This document shows positions 32,760 through 44,800 of a stretch of 64,000 nt of DNA, in pieces; within the stretch, counting starts at the first letter, position 1, and every line of letters begins with the position of its first letter. The notes beneath the pieces are model-generated. The model saw only the letters and a program-made list of their open reading frames with translations. It ran no database searches and had not been told where the DNA came from. Both the position numbers and the translations under genes were made by a program. Origin of the DNA: Eopsaltria australis (lineage: Eukaryota; Chordata; Aves; Passeriformes; Petroicidae); contig JAVTVJ010001162.1 of the NCBI GenBank assembly GCA_034509425.1, forward strand, positions 186,001-250,000. The letters are read 5' to 3'.

Positions 32760-35700
32760 GGTTTGGCATTCCTCAGGTGCTGACAGCCGGGGAGCCGGTC
32801 AGGCTGGTTCCAGCACCCGGCTCCCCCGTTTCCTCCGACTCAGCAGCGCCGGCAGGGAGCCCGGCCGGCCTGGGTGGCTCTGGGCTCCCCGGAACTCTAT
32901 CCCAGCACCCACCCGAGTGAAGGGCGATGGTCACCTCGGAGGGGACATCAGGGACCACTTTTGTCACCGCATCTGCAGCCAGCACGGTGCCCCCGCCATG
33001 GGCCGGGCCGTGGGGCTGGCAGGGTCCCGACACGGTGTGGGGAGGGGCTGGGGGTCCCCAGGGCTGTGATTGTCCCCCGGTTAATCAGCTTCCCTGGGGT
33101 CCCACGCGGAGGCCCCAGCACTGCAGCCCGTTCCCGAGAGGTCCCGAATGCGGGGAGATCTCCCAGGTCTCAGAGGGCCGGGGCTCTCGAGGGGCTTCAC
33201 ACGGGCTTGGGGAGCGACTGGAGGTCACAGTAGCCCTGGGCCACCACGGCAGACCTGACCCCGGGGCGCAGGGCCCTGTCCCGGCGGGGCTGGGAGCGCA
33301 GCGGGGCCAGCACCCTCCCCGAATCCTCGCCCTGCCCTCCCGCTCCGCCCCAGCCCGCGGGAGCCCGCTGCGGTGCCAGCCTCACCCCGGGGCCACCACT
33401 CCCGGCTGCTGGCCCAGCCCAGGAGCCTCCCTGGCCACCGCCAGCCCGGCGCAGGTGGCCACAGTTCAGGTCCGGCTGGGGCACCCGGGGCCACCCAGCT
33501 CTGGGTGACATCGCTCACGTGCTGTAGAAACTGAAGCAGAACCGAGCTCCCTCTGCCGGGTTTTGGCAGGTCCCTGGTCCCCTCCCGTGCCCTTGGCCCC
33601 CAAATGTGGCTGAGCACCCACGCAGGGACCGACTGCCGGTCCTTGCGGCTCGGGCACGGGAGGGGGATCTGTCCCCTGCATCCCTCCGGTGCCGGGGGCT
33701 CGCAGGAGGGGCAGCGATGGGGTCCGGCAGCCCCGGCCCGGCTGGGGCGTGTTGGGGGTGTGTCAGTGTGTGTGTCCGCGTGTGTTCAGCGTGTACAAGC
33801 GTGTGCCAGGCTGTCCGTGCCGAGCCAAGCCGGGCCAGGCGGCCACAGCTCTGCGGGCAGCGGGAGCTCCCGTCCAGCCCCCGCACTGCCCGCTGCCCCG
33901 GGAGGGTCCAGTCAGCGCTCGGGAGGGTCCAGTCAGCGCTGGGGAGGCGGCTGGGTCCCCCCCGGCAGCAAACCAGTTCCCCAGGCACTGGAGAAACTGG
34001 AGGGACACTGGGGCGAGCCTGGGCTTTGAGTCACTGTGTGCGAAGGGAGGGACACGGAACGGGGCACGCTGGGGACGGGCGGGGTCGGGCTCAGCCGCAG
34101 CTCCCGGGGGGAGACGGGGCCCGAGGGAGCCCCACAGCACCCCGAGCCCTGCTGGAGCTGCAGGGGGGTCCCGTGGTCATCCTCCCTCCAGACACGGGGA
34201 AACAAGAAGGTCAGAGTGGAAAAGAAGAAGGAAAAAAGAAAAAAAAGAAAAGGAGAAGGAAAAGGATAAGGATAAGGATAAAGACATCCCCATGAGCCGT
34301 ATCCTCTTCCCTGGGTGAACACTGGGTGCCTGTCCCCCATTCCCAGTGGGTCCTGGAGGGCTCTGGCTACAGCTGCAGTGAGTTTGCAGCTCTCAGCTCT
34401 GGAGCGGGGGCTGAGCAGTTGCTGGTGTTTGGAGGCAGTGAAGGCGATGGGCTCTGGGTGCATCAGCCGGCTCAGCTTCCTTGGGCTCACCCAGACCAGG
34501 ACTTTGAAGGGGGTTCTCCAGCACCCCAAGAAGGATGAAAGCCCTGATTGCCAGACCACCAGTGAGAGGAGGAGGGTGCAGAACAGGCCGGTGCTTTGGG
34601 AGGTGAGATTCAGCTGCTGGAGGAGAGGCTCTGCCTTTCCTCAATATCCTGCTGTGCCCTCCTGGCTCCCCCACACCAATTTTCTCCCCCACTGCCTGGG
34701 TTTGCTGTAGGGGGGAGTGAGCTTTGAACGGGGGTGGGGGGATTTAAGGGGCAAGGGCCGACTTGTGAGCTGTGGTCTGGGGGGGTCTGCAGCCCCCGAG
34801 GAATATCCTTCAGCTATCGATTCCCCTTTATCAGGGAGCAGGAATATGTATGGGCTGAGCTCCTGATCAATCCCCGCTCTGCCGCCGATCAATCAGCTGC
34901 TGCCCCAGGGCTTTTATCGAAGGGAGCCGAATTTGGGCACAGCCCATCACTGCAGGCCAGGGTACAGGGCTGTCCCTACCCAGCTCTACCCCCTCCTGCC
35001 TTATGGGAGGGCAGGAAGCGGGGGAAGCCTGGCCTCAGGCAGCGCCTGGCAGGGCACGCCTCGGGAACGCTCCTCACCCTCCCCTTGCCGGGTGCCAACG
35101 CCCCGGGGAGCGTTGGATGGAGCAGGGTGGCCACGCTCCATCCCCAGAGCTGTGGGGCACCCACAGGCAGAAAGAAGCCCAAGACCAGCATTTTTGGAGT
35201 GTTGGGAAGGTGCTGCCTGGTCAGGGCACCCTCGGGGAGCTCACTTGTGTCAGGTCCCCCCAGCCCCGGGTTCCCAGCACTGGGAGCATCCCTCCGTCCC
35301 GGCGGGGCTTGTTAGGGCGAGCAGGGGCTGTGCGGGGCCAGTGAGGGAGGGGGAGGAGCAGCTCCGTGGCCTCCTTTATTGATTGCTTCGTAGCCAAAGG
35401 TCAGCGGCGAGCGTGGAAGGGTGGGGAGGAGGGAGGTGCGGTGTGAGGGGCTCGCTGCCAGCGCTGGGGCTGTGCCACGGCGGGGCAAGTGCCAGCCTGA
35501 GGCAGGGCAGGGTGGAGCGCCCGGCGTGGGCTCCCTTTGCACAGGCACCCGCTGGTCCCCCTCGTGCCTCAGTTTCCCCACCAGCAGATGGGCTGGCAGG
35601 ACTGGGCAGTGGCCAGCAGTGGCCCGGGCTGGGTGGGTGGGGAAGGAGGCGTTGGGGGCTGGAGGGGAGGGTCTGTGCCCACAGGAGGCGGGGGGAGATG

Positions 35701-36059
35701 GGCTCAGGGTGGGTTGGAAGAGGTTTGTGTGTCCGTGGGCAGCCGGGAGGGCTGTGCCTGTGGGGTGGGCAGGGAGAGGGGTCGGTTTTCCTTGGTGAGA
35801 GCTCGGAGGCTGCTTTTGAGCTGGTCAGTGGTGACAGGGACAGCGCTGGGAGATCAGCCCAGATAACATCATCTTCCTCAGTCCCCAGGATCCTGGAGGG
35901 GTCTGCAGCGCCACGGGGACACCGGTCCCCATCTCTGCCAGCGCTGTGACCCGGGAACTGCCCACCCCCAGGGCTCACCCTGCCGGGCCAGGGCCTGGAT
36001 GGAGCCCCGGGGCAGCTCCGTGGGTCTGGCCCAGGGACAGCAGCGCCCGCACTGGGCTC
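32760..36059. other. Intergenic, no gene recognised (ZNF683 position in mammals)
   Basis: Long open frames here are GC-rich shadows without known domains; no Cys2-His2 zinc-finger pattern is visible on either strand. Contains a perfect 20-bp tandem duplication (33900-33940), a purine tract (34196-34290) ending in three GGATAA copies, and a patch at 34795-34930 with ATCGATT, TTTATC and two GATCAAT motifs that looks more like a regulatory element than background. Confidence 0.4.
34196..34290. repeat. Purine-rich low-complexity tract
   Basis: About 90 bp almost only A and G, ending in GGATAAGGATAAGGATAA. It would form long G/A-rich single-strand or triplex-prone DNA; no coding value. Confidence 0.8.
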
Positions 36060-36360
36060 ACAGAGCTCCTGCCCTCGCCCCGGCCGTGCCGAAGGGGAAG
36101 ATTTACAGGCTGTCAGAGCCGGGGCCAGAGGTCAGCAGGGGTCAGAAAGTCCATTTCAGTGAGGTCACTGTCCACTTCTTTCAATCTAATGAAGCCATTA
36201 TTTGTGAAAGCGGCCGCTTTGCCGGCTATTCCCTTGAAGCCGGGCAGGGCACAGCGGCCGGCTCTGAAAGAACAGGAAGGAGTCCCCTTCCCTTTCGCAT
36301 TTGCCATTCAACAGGCCCCGAAAACAAATACACCACACACAGAAATATGACACAGGGCCG
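36060..36360. promoter_or_regulatory. Candidate enhancer patch with nuclear-receptor DR4 site
   Basis: A lower-GC island within very GC-rich DNA. AGGTCA at 36129-36134 and GGGTCA at 36139-36144 are a direct repeat with 4-bp spacing (DR4, the thyroid-hormone/LXR type), followed by another AGGTCA at about 36162. CAATCTAATGAAGCCATTA follows near 36183. Only motif evidence; no conservation data available to me. Confidence 0.3.
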
Positions 36361-38299
36361 GCGCTGCTGCGGGCTGCGACACCGGCACCGGGGAAGGACG
36401 GGATGGAAAGGGTGGGATGGTGCCTGGAAGTGCCGTGATCGGGGATGTGATCGTCACGTGGAGGGGAAGTCACTGAGGGTGGGCAGAAATCGGGGGATGC
36501 TGAGGCAGTTGCTGTTGCCTGTAAATAGTTACAGGAAAATGCCTCTGGGGCTGCCGGTCACTCCTGTCCGTCAGGAAGGGGCTGGAGGGGGGTGCAGGGT
36601 GTGGGTTATTTTCTGAAGGATTTGTTTTGGAGACAGGAGGGGCTCATTCCTCCCCACGTCCTTCCCCCGTGTCCTCACACGTCTGCTCGTGAGCGGAACA
36701 CGCAGGCTGAGCCCTCCCCAAATCCCGAGTGAAACGGGGAAAACTGGGAAGGAGATGGGATGGAAGCAGGGATGAGCTGAGAGGGCTGGAGCCGTATGGA
36801 GGGTGGGTTATTTTCTCCCCTCTTGCCCCAGACCGAGAGAAAAGCGAGGATAAATGCGCAACCCTTGCAGCCAGGAGAGGGGGCCAGACGCCGCCCTGCT
36901 CCCGGGCTGATCCCGGATCGCCACCCGAGGCGGCTGCGAGTGCCAGCAGAGAGCGGGGCACCGTGAGCACGGACAGGCACCGCGGTTTCCTTCTTGCCAA
37001 GAGCGCCGCCAGCCCCGTCCCCTCCACCAGCCCCGTCCTGTACTGGGAGTTCTGCGGCTCCAGAGCTGCTCAGGGATGGGGTCCCATAGGAAACACCGGC
37101 CAGAGCCTTCCCTCCTTTGCTGCGGGTGCGGTGCTGCTCCTTGGCTTTGGGGAACCGACTCGGGACTGATGATGAGAGCCCAGTGGAGTTCCCTCCCCAG
37201 GCCGGTTTGTGCCCATTAAGGGCACTGTGAAGGTGTGGGGACACCCTGTGACACCGTGCGGGGCTGAGTCGTGGCACCTCCCGCTCCGCCTGTGTCCCGT
37301 GGGAGTGACACACACTGGCACCGCGGGGTGACAGGGTCCTGGCGGGCTGGGGAACTCCCAGCAGCTCACCCGTGGGGTCTCTTCACAGAGAAAAACCATC
37401 CTCCTCCTCCTCCTCCTTTGCCGTCCCTCATTGCGGGTTCAGCGGGGCTGCTGTGGGGAAGGGGCAAAGAGGATCCCCGCGTGTGGGGCGGGCGAGGCAG
37501 GAACAAGAGGAGAAGGAGGAGGAAGAGCAGGAGAAGGAGGAAGGCACGGCCAGGACCCTGGACAGGGCCGCCCGTTCAGCACCACGGCCAGCGGCAGCGG
37601 CCCCGCGGGCGGCGGAGCCCTCGCGCGGGGATTCCCCACGCGGGATTTCCCCTCCAGCACCGGCCCGGCCCGGGGGTCCCCTCGCGGGTGTCACCGCCGT
37701 GCCCGGTGGCCGCTCGGTGCCCCCCGATGCTCCGCTCGGTGACACCACGCGGGACGCGCCTCGCGTGGGGCGGCCACGGTGGGCGCCGCCGCCGCCCCCC
37801 AGCCCCAGCTCTCCCCTGGGGGGGCAGCGCCGGCTCGCCCCGGTTTGGGGGCGGCGCGGGGGGACCCCGGCACAGCCCGGGAGGGGCGGCGGGCGGCGCT
37901 GTGCCCCCACGGCCGGGGCATTGTCCGCCGCCGGAAATGGAGCCGCTGGTCACTCACCCTTTGTCCCCGCCCGGCCCGGGGGGCGCCGGGCCCCCGACAC
38001 CGCCCCGGCCCCGCTCCCCGCCGCCGGTGCCGCCGGGACGGACGAAGCGCGGCCGCGGGGGTTGCGCATCCCGGGGGTCGCACGGTGCCGGGGTGCGCGC
38101 CCCACTCGCGGGACACGGGATGGGGCTGGGGGCGCAGGAGGGCCCCGGGATCCCGAAAGCCGCCCCTTCCTCGGTGCTGCGGCCCGGCCGGTGCCGGTTC
38201 CCCCGTGCCACTGGCTCGCGGCTCGCAGGTGGCTCCACTCGTGGGGAGGGGGCGCGGGGAAGCGGCGTGGAAGCTGCCCCCGATGTCCGCGGGTCCCAC
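36361..38299. other. GC-rich intergenic DNA upstream of LIN28A
   Basis: CpG island-like, increasing toward LIN28A. A CTCCTCCTCC tract (37389-37418) and an AGGAGGAAG tract (37505-37542) are complementary. No gene recognised; the long open frames of 37.3-38.6 kb lack any domain or splice logic. Confidence 0.4.
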
Positions 38300-38806
38300 C
38301 TCCAGCCCCCCCTCCCCGGGTGTCACCTCTTCCCTTGACAGGTGGCCTCGCCCCTAAGTGCCCTAAGTGTGTGTGGGGGGGGGTCAACCCGCACAGCCCC
38401 CCCTCCGCAAATCCCTCCCGGAATATGTCGCTATTACCGGGGGGGTTAATTAGGATCACGTGGGGACGGGATGGCGGAGCAGGGCCCGGCGCCCCCCGGC
38501 CCCGCGGGTGGGTCCTGGGGGGGGGCGGGGGCTGCTATTGTCTGCGAGAATTTGGGAGGCTTTGAAAAAACCCTCCCGCTCCCTCCCACCCCTATTGTTG
38601 GAGTGAAGATGGAGTCAAACCTCTCCCGGCTCCCTCCCGGCGGGGTCTAAGCTGGGTTTTTTGTTGGGTTTTTTTTTTTTCCTCCTTTTTTTTTTTTTTT
38701 TTTTTTCTTTTTTTTTTGGCTGGCCTGATACCCTCAAAGCTGGCCGAGGAGGAGGAGGGAGGAGGCGGTAACAGCCACAACTCGGAATTTGCAAGCGAGT
38801 GTCGGG
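38300..38806 (+). promoter_or_regulatory. LIN28A: LIN28A promoter and 5'UTR region
   Basis: CpG-rich segment directly before the start codon. Visible motifs: TTAATTAG (38446-38453), E-box CACGTG (38457-38462), and two SOX-like CTATTGT elements (38535-38541, 38592-38598). A poly-T tract follows at 38656. The transcription start is not resolvable. Confidence 0.5.
38656..38718. repeat. Interrupted poly-T tract
   Basis: Sixty bases almost only T with few C interruptions, about 90 bp upstream of the LIN28A start codon, on the coding strand. Likely in or next to the 5'UTR. Confidence 0.9.
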
Positions 38807-41800
38807 ATGGGGTCTGTTTCCAACCAGCAGTTTGCAGGTTAAGTTATATTATTGTCGCAGCCCGCCTCGGCTCCGCGATTATTAATAACGCCGGCAGAGC
38901 CCGGCTGGGGGGCGCAGGGACCCCCCCGAGCCCGGCCCGCCCAGCCCCGCTGCGCCCCGGCAGCGCGGCCGAGCCCGCCGGGCCCCTGTGCCCCGCGCAG
39001 CGCTGGGGGGCTCGCAGGGGGGGATTTCTCGGGTTTTTTTTCATCCCCCCTCCAGCCCCAGGATGACCCCAGAAGTTTGGGGCCGGTGGCGGCTGCTGGG
39101 GGTGTTTGGGAGAGCGGGGGGGACGGTGCAAGGGGGGGATGCTGACGGCAGGGGAGAGTTTCTCCAGCGTGGCTTGCTGGGGGCAGGGGGATTTCGGGTT
39201 GGTATTTTCGGGGAGTTTTTCCCCTTTTCTTGGATTTTCGTTTTAATATTTTGGTTTTAGAAAAATAATCTGGCTATTTTTTGTTGTTGTTTGTTTGCTC
39301 TTTTTGTGTGTATGTCCGGGATTTTAAATTTTTTTTTTTCGTTTTTAACGTTTTTGAGAGAGAAACGGATCCAGGGCTCCCACTGCCCGCACTGCCTGGG
39401 CCGTGCTGGCAGGAGCTGCCTTCGTTTCCTGCGGTGATCCCCATGCACACGTGGAGGCAGAGCTCACCTCTCTGCTGCTTTTTTGGGGGGTTGGGGATTT
39501 TTTCGGCATTTTCCAGCCTGGGCACCCCGAGCAGGATTTGAGGTTCCTGTGCGCGCTGGGTGCGGGGCGGCTGGGCCGGGGGCACCCGCGGCTCCCCCGG
39601 CCCCGCGGCTCAGCGGCTCCGTGGGTCTCTCGCCAGGTGCGAAGCCGGGCGAGGAGCCGGCCGGAGACTCGCCCAAGGCCGAGAACGAGTCACAGCCCCT
39701 GCACGGCTCCGGCATCTGTAAGTGGTTCAATGTCCGCATGGGCTTCGGCTTCCTCTCCATGACCGCCAAGGGCGGCGCGACCCTGGACTCCCCCGTCGAT
39801 GTCTTCGTGCACCAGGTACGGGGCCGGACCCGCGCGGGGGGCTGGGGAGGGGATGGGGTGCACCCTCCGGAGGATGGAGGTGGGATGGGGACCCCCCCGC
39901 CGCCCCCACGCACGGCCGGGGCTGCCCCCGCCCCAGCCCGGGCTCCGGCCGGGGTCCCCGGGCGGGTGGAAGGGCAGGCACCGCCGCAGCCGGGGCTCCT
40001 CTCCGGGGACCGGCCCTGTAAGCTGATCCCGAGCGATTTCATTTTGCTGTCGTTGTTCCCTGAGGAGCCCCTCGGGGCCGGATCGGGGGAGCAGGTGCCC
40101 GCGGGCCGGGCGGGATGCGCCGGAGCGGGGACGCCGCTCACCCCGCGGGAGGACGCGGGGAACGGGCGGCTTTCCCCCGGTACCGGCTCCCGACAGCCCC
40201 GAGCCCGGCTGGGATGCGGGACTGGGAGTTCTCTCGCTGGAGCTCATCCCGGGACTGGGCATCTCCACCCGCGCCCCTTGTCCCAGTCGCGGGTGGCACA
40301 AAAGCGTCGGGTTTGTGTGCCTGCGGATCCTGTGTGACAGTGACAGTCCCGTGTCCGGATTTGACCTTGCTAAGCGGGGAAGCCCCACGCGTGTCGGGGA
40401 CCCTGCACCGACGGAAGTCGTGGATTAGGGGCTGAAGCTCCTCGAGCGCCCCGGATCTCGGGGAGGATCTGCCGGGAGATCCCGCCGGGGGCTGGGGAAG
40501 GGGTTTGGAGATGATGCCCGAAGCGGGGATGTGGGGCTCAGCGCCGGGAGGGGATGTGGGGCTCAGCGCCGGGAGGGGATGTGGGAGTCGGCGCCTGGAG
40601 GGGATGTGGGGCTCAGCGCCGGGAGGGGATGTGGGAGTCGGCGCCTGGAGGGGATGTGGGCATCAGCTCCGGCTCGTGTGGACCGGGCTCTGTGCGGTGC
40701 CCCTCACCTCGGGACAGCGGCTGCCGTGGGGCTGGGGGCAGAGTGAACACGAGCGAAGGGGACACGGGTGTTTTCGGAGCAAACGCGGCGGGGTTTGGCG
40801 CATGATTGAGAGCAGCACCGTGGTGCTGGCTCTGGGCAGTCCCTGGATCAGCCGCCTTCAGTGGCTGTTGCTCTTCATGGGCCCAAATCCCCCAAACTGG
40901 GTCCATCCTGAGGGCTGGGGGTGCAGGACTGAGCTCCTGGAGCAGGGGCTCCGGGGGTCGCTCATTCCCTGCCCACGAGTGGAGGCTCCAGGCAGGACTG
41001 GCAACCTGGCAAGGAAATGATGGCCAGGGGAGATGCAAATCCCTTCTCCCTTGGCTGCGGCGTGGGCAAAGTGCCTTGGTGGGAGCTCTTATCGCAGGCA
41101 CAGCTGCTTTTGGAGTCAAGGGCTCCAAATCAGCCAGGGAAAAACAGATCCTGGTGCTCTCCAGAGAGCAAATGGGCCTTTGTATCTCAATGTAGCACAG
41201 CGGGACCCAGCGCTCCCGGGGAGAACCTCCCGCCCTTCTCCTGGGGGTTTATTGCCCCCAGACAGTCTGGTTTCCTGATTGCTCTCGCTCACATTCCTGC
41301 AGGGAACGAGAATTAGCTGGGGTGTCTCTGTCGGGAGCATCCCTCTGCCCGGAGAGACCTGCAGCCTCGTGGTGCCCCCCGATTTCTGGGGTCGGGGGAG
41401 CCGTGGGATCCCAGGGACTGCGGAGTTTGGGAAATACAGGGAGCCCTGGGGAAAAGCGGCTGATTTTGGGTAGCTGAGGGGCCGGGGTGTGGGGGGTTCC
41501 CCTGCTGCAGCAAAGGGCTTTGCACCACCAGAAGCTTTGGGCTGATGGAGAATCCTTCTCCGGGTCGGGTTTTGCCTCCTGCCCCCATCACCGGCGGCAC
41601 AAAGTCTCTGCTCTCGCGCAGAATCAGCCGGAGGTGCTCCCGGTGTCTCTCCCGCCGCAGAGCATCCTGTGGCCTCTCCTTGGAGAGTGAAGAACTCATG
41701 CTCCCACCGCAGCCTCGCCGCTTTTGGGTGGCTTGCATGGAATCAGGTCCTTGTCCCGATGCTGTCCCCAAATCGGGTCCTTGTCCCGATGCTGTCCCCA

Positions 41801-44800
41801 TCCCGGTATCCCGGTGCTGCCCAAGAGCCCGTGTCGGCTCCGATCCCGGGGAGGGAGTCAGAGCTGAGAGGGCAAAAGGCACCTAAAGCCACAAAAAGCC
41901 CCGGGGGACAACTCTCAGGACTCGGGGTGCCCTGCCCAGCAGCCAGCGCCCCAAAGCAGATTTGGGGCTTAGCACTCCAGAGCCCCTCAAAACCCGCTCC
42001 TTCCCCTCTTCATTTACATATGTGAATGATGACCCACAGGAAGTAATTGTGGGAGAAAGAAGGGAATTGGCCTCTTTAGATCTATTAAATCACTTTATTA
42101 CAGGAACCAGGTCTGAATGGCCCCTCTCTGCAGGGAGCGCGTCTCCATCTCCCTCTGCCTTTATCTGATCACAAAGAGATTAAAATCTCGGCAGGACAGG
42201 AGACTAACAGGGCTCCTTGGGGCTGCCTTTCCCTCGCATTGTGAGCTAAAAATGAGGCATTTGGGTTCAAATGCCTCCCCTGGACACTGGAGATGGATTC
42301 ATTTGGGGGCTGTGAGGAGACAGGAGGGATGGAGCAGAGGGGAGCACAGCGGATCGTCCCGGGGAGGCGAAGGGCTGAGCAGCACCCCTGAGGAACTGGG
42401 GAGCCTGAGGTGGCAGAAGTTGGGCTGGTGATGGTGAAGACCCCAAAGCTGCCGTGGTCCCCACGGGATGCGGCTCCCGGGCTCTGAGCATCACTCACAG
42501 GAGTGTGGAGCTGCCTGGGGAGGCAACATGGAAAGAGGGAAAGGAGAAAATCAGGGCTCGGTGCCACTGGTTGGAGCTGGAGGAGCAGCACAGGCTGGGA
42601 TTTGGGGTCTGGCTGAGAGCAGAGGGGAAGGGGATGTCCAGTGCCTGGAAATCGTTGCTCTCCACAGCTTGGCTCTGCATTTCCAAGCGTTTCTCCAAGC
42701 CAGAGGGGTCTAAATCTTAATAAATGCAGTTGGCTGGGTTTTTTTGTTCCTTCTCGTGATTTTAGCAGGAAATTCTGCTGGGCACCGCGGGTACCCCGTG
42801 GCTGCTGTGGCCGCAGAGTGTTTGGTCACTGTTTGGTGTCTCGGTGACCTGGTCCTGAGAGTCCTCGCGGGGACATAAAGCTGTGCCCGCGGTTAGACCA
42901 GCTGGGTTTGGGATGTGCCACTCCGGCCTTCCCGGGTGCCCAGGGCGGTGTGGGACTTGTTGGGCACATCCCAGCACGGGAGGGGCTTCTGTCCCCAGTG
43001 ATCCCGCGGGTGCGGCCGTCCCCGGGAGCCGCGTGGGGGTCGGAGCAGCTCCATCCCCGCTCGGCCGGGCAGGGATGGGATGAGGGGGGTGGAAATGGCC
43101 TTTAGGCCACGGGTTTTGGCTGAGGCGACCTGGGTTTTAACCCACCTGTGCCTGTGCCACCCCGTGCACGCGGCCAGGATAATAAAAATAATCATCCACG
43201 TGAGCATGACGTGAGGTCTTTAAAAAAAACCGTGTTTGGGGGCAGCTCCATCCCTGACTGCGCAGGAGAGGGAGGCACAAGGGGCAGTTTCTCTGTCAGG
43301 GAGCGGGATCCAGCCTTCCCCTGCTGCCTCCCCCCGGGCTGCGGTGCGGGGCAGGATCCGAGCAGGGCTTGGGTTGTGCAGAGCTGGGGGGGCAGCGAGG
43401 GGAGGGGGAACCCGCTCGGAGCAGCTCTTTGGGTCGGTGGGCTGGAGCCGCGATGCTCCTGGAGGGACACGTGTAATATCTGGCTTTTCCTGCTTCTCCG
43501 TGTGCAGCGCTGCCTCTGCAGGACCAGGGGCACCCCCAGCGCCGGGCGGGCACCCCGGGACCCGGCAGGGACACCCCGGGACCCGGCAGGGACACCCCGG
43601 GACCGGGAGCACCAGGGCTGCACATCCCTGGGGAAGAGTTCACGGAATCACAGATTACTTTGGGTTGGAAGGGACCTTTAAAGGTCATTTAGTCCAACCC
43701 CCCTGCAAGGAGCAGGGAACCCCCGCAGAGATCCCCTGAGGTAGAAATGCTCGTTGGAATCTCTGTTTTTATTCTTTTTGTGGGGGGAGAGGGGTAGCAG
43801 CGATTTCTTTGGTTTTGTTTGTTTTGTGTTTTTTTAAAATAACCGCTGGAATGAAATTGTGTTGCGCCGCTTGTGCGCCGCGTCCCGATGGGAAATAGTG
43901 AAAGAGAGTGGCTTTATTCCACCCCTGAAACTCCCTCAAGACGCTCACACACACAAAAAAAAGCCTCCTGTCTCTGTCTAAAGATTAACTGATGGCCGCA
44001 GGCACATCCCTTCCCCCAGCTCCCCCTCCCTGCCCCAGGGAGAGAAAACACCCTGGAATGGTCTCCGAGATAATATGGCCCAAATGAATGGGATTGCTCC
44101 CGGGATGGAGCGGGGAGGGCTGGGATGGAGCCTCTGCTTCGGCGAGCCCCTGGCCCTGCCGCCCCCACTTCCAGCTCCGAGGTTTCCTTTTCCCCATTCC
44201 CTCACTCCTGAGAATAAGCGGGATGCAGCTGAAATCACCGTCGGAAGACGCGCGGCTGCTCCCGGCCGTGTTCCTGCTTAAAGAAGGGAGCAAAAAATTA
44301 TTACTCAACCACTGATCCCAATTAGCTGCCGCTGGGAAGTGCAGGAGGGTTTTGGTGGGGGAAAATACAACCAAAGGAGCTAAAAGGATTTAGGACAGGA
44401 AACTGATGGATTAAACTCTGTGGTAGATGCGCTTTTTTTTTTTTTTTTCCCTTGGAATTGATATCTAGAGTTTAATTTTACTGACTTGTGGTGGGAAATT
44501 AAGAGCAAACGTAGTTACTTTGGCAGGAAAATGTCTTTATCCTGATTTTAGTTGAAGTCGGGAGAGGTCCTTAGGGACGTTGCACCAGATGACGGTGAGG
44601 GAGCCGCTGGAAAGCCTTGGTAATGTTTTGTTAAATCCTCTGTGCTCTCCCCGAGGGCTCCACAGGCATCGCCCTCCTTATCTCTGCACCACCCCCCGGG
44701 GCTGGGGCAGGACCCCCTTTCCAAGCACATCCCCCCGTTTGTGCGGGGTCTGAGCTGCAGGAGGGACCGGAGGGAGGGAATTCCTGCTCCAAACCCTTCA

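Noticed and set aside
32035..33508. Several overlapping 150-230-codon frames in the CRYBG2-LIN28A interval
   Set aside because: Open in four or more frames because of base composition; no splice logic and no recognisable motif.
37372..38565. Plus-strand open frame of 397 codons (and a 355-codon frame beside it) before LIN28A
   Set aside because: GC-rich CpG-island DNA with no stops by composition; product is Arg/Pro/Gly/Ala low complexity without domain, and overlapping frames on both strands are equally open.
41990..42190. Possible extra LIN28A exon or microRNA hairpin in an AT-rich island
   Set aside because: No open frame with proper splice sites and no convincing 70-nt fold-back; mentioned only as possible regulatory DNA.
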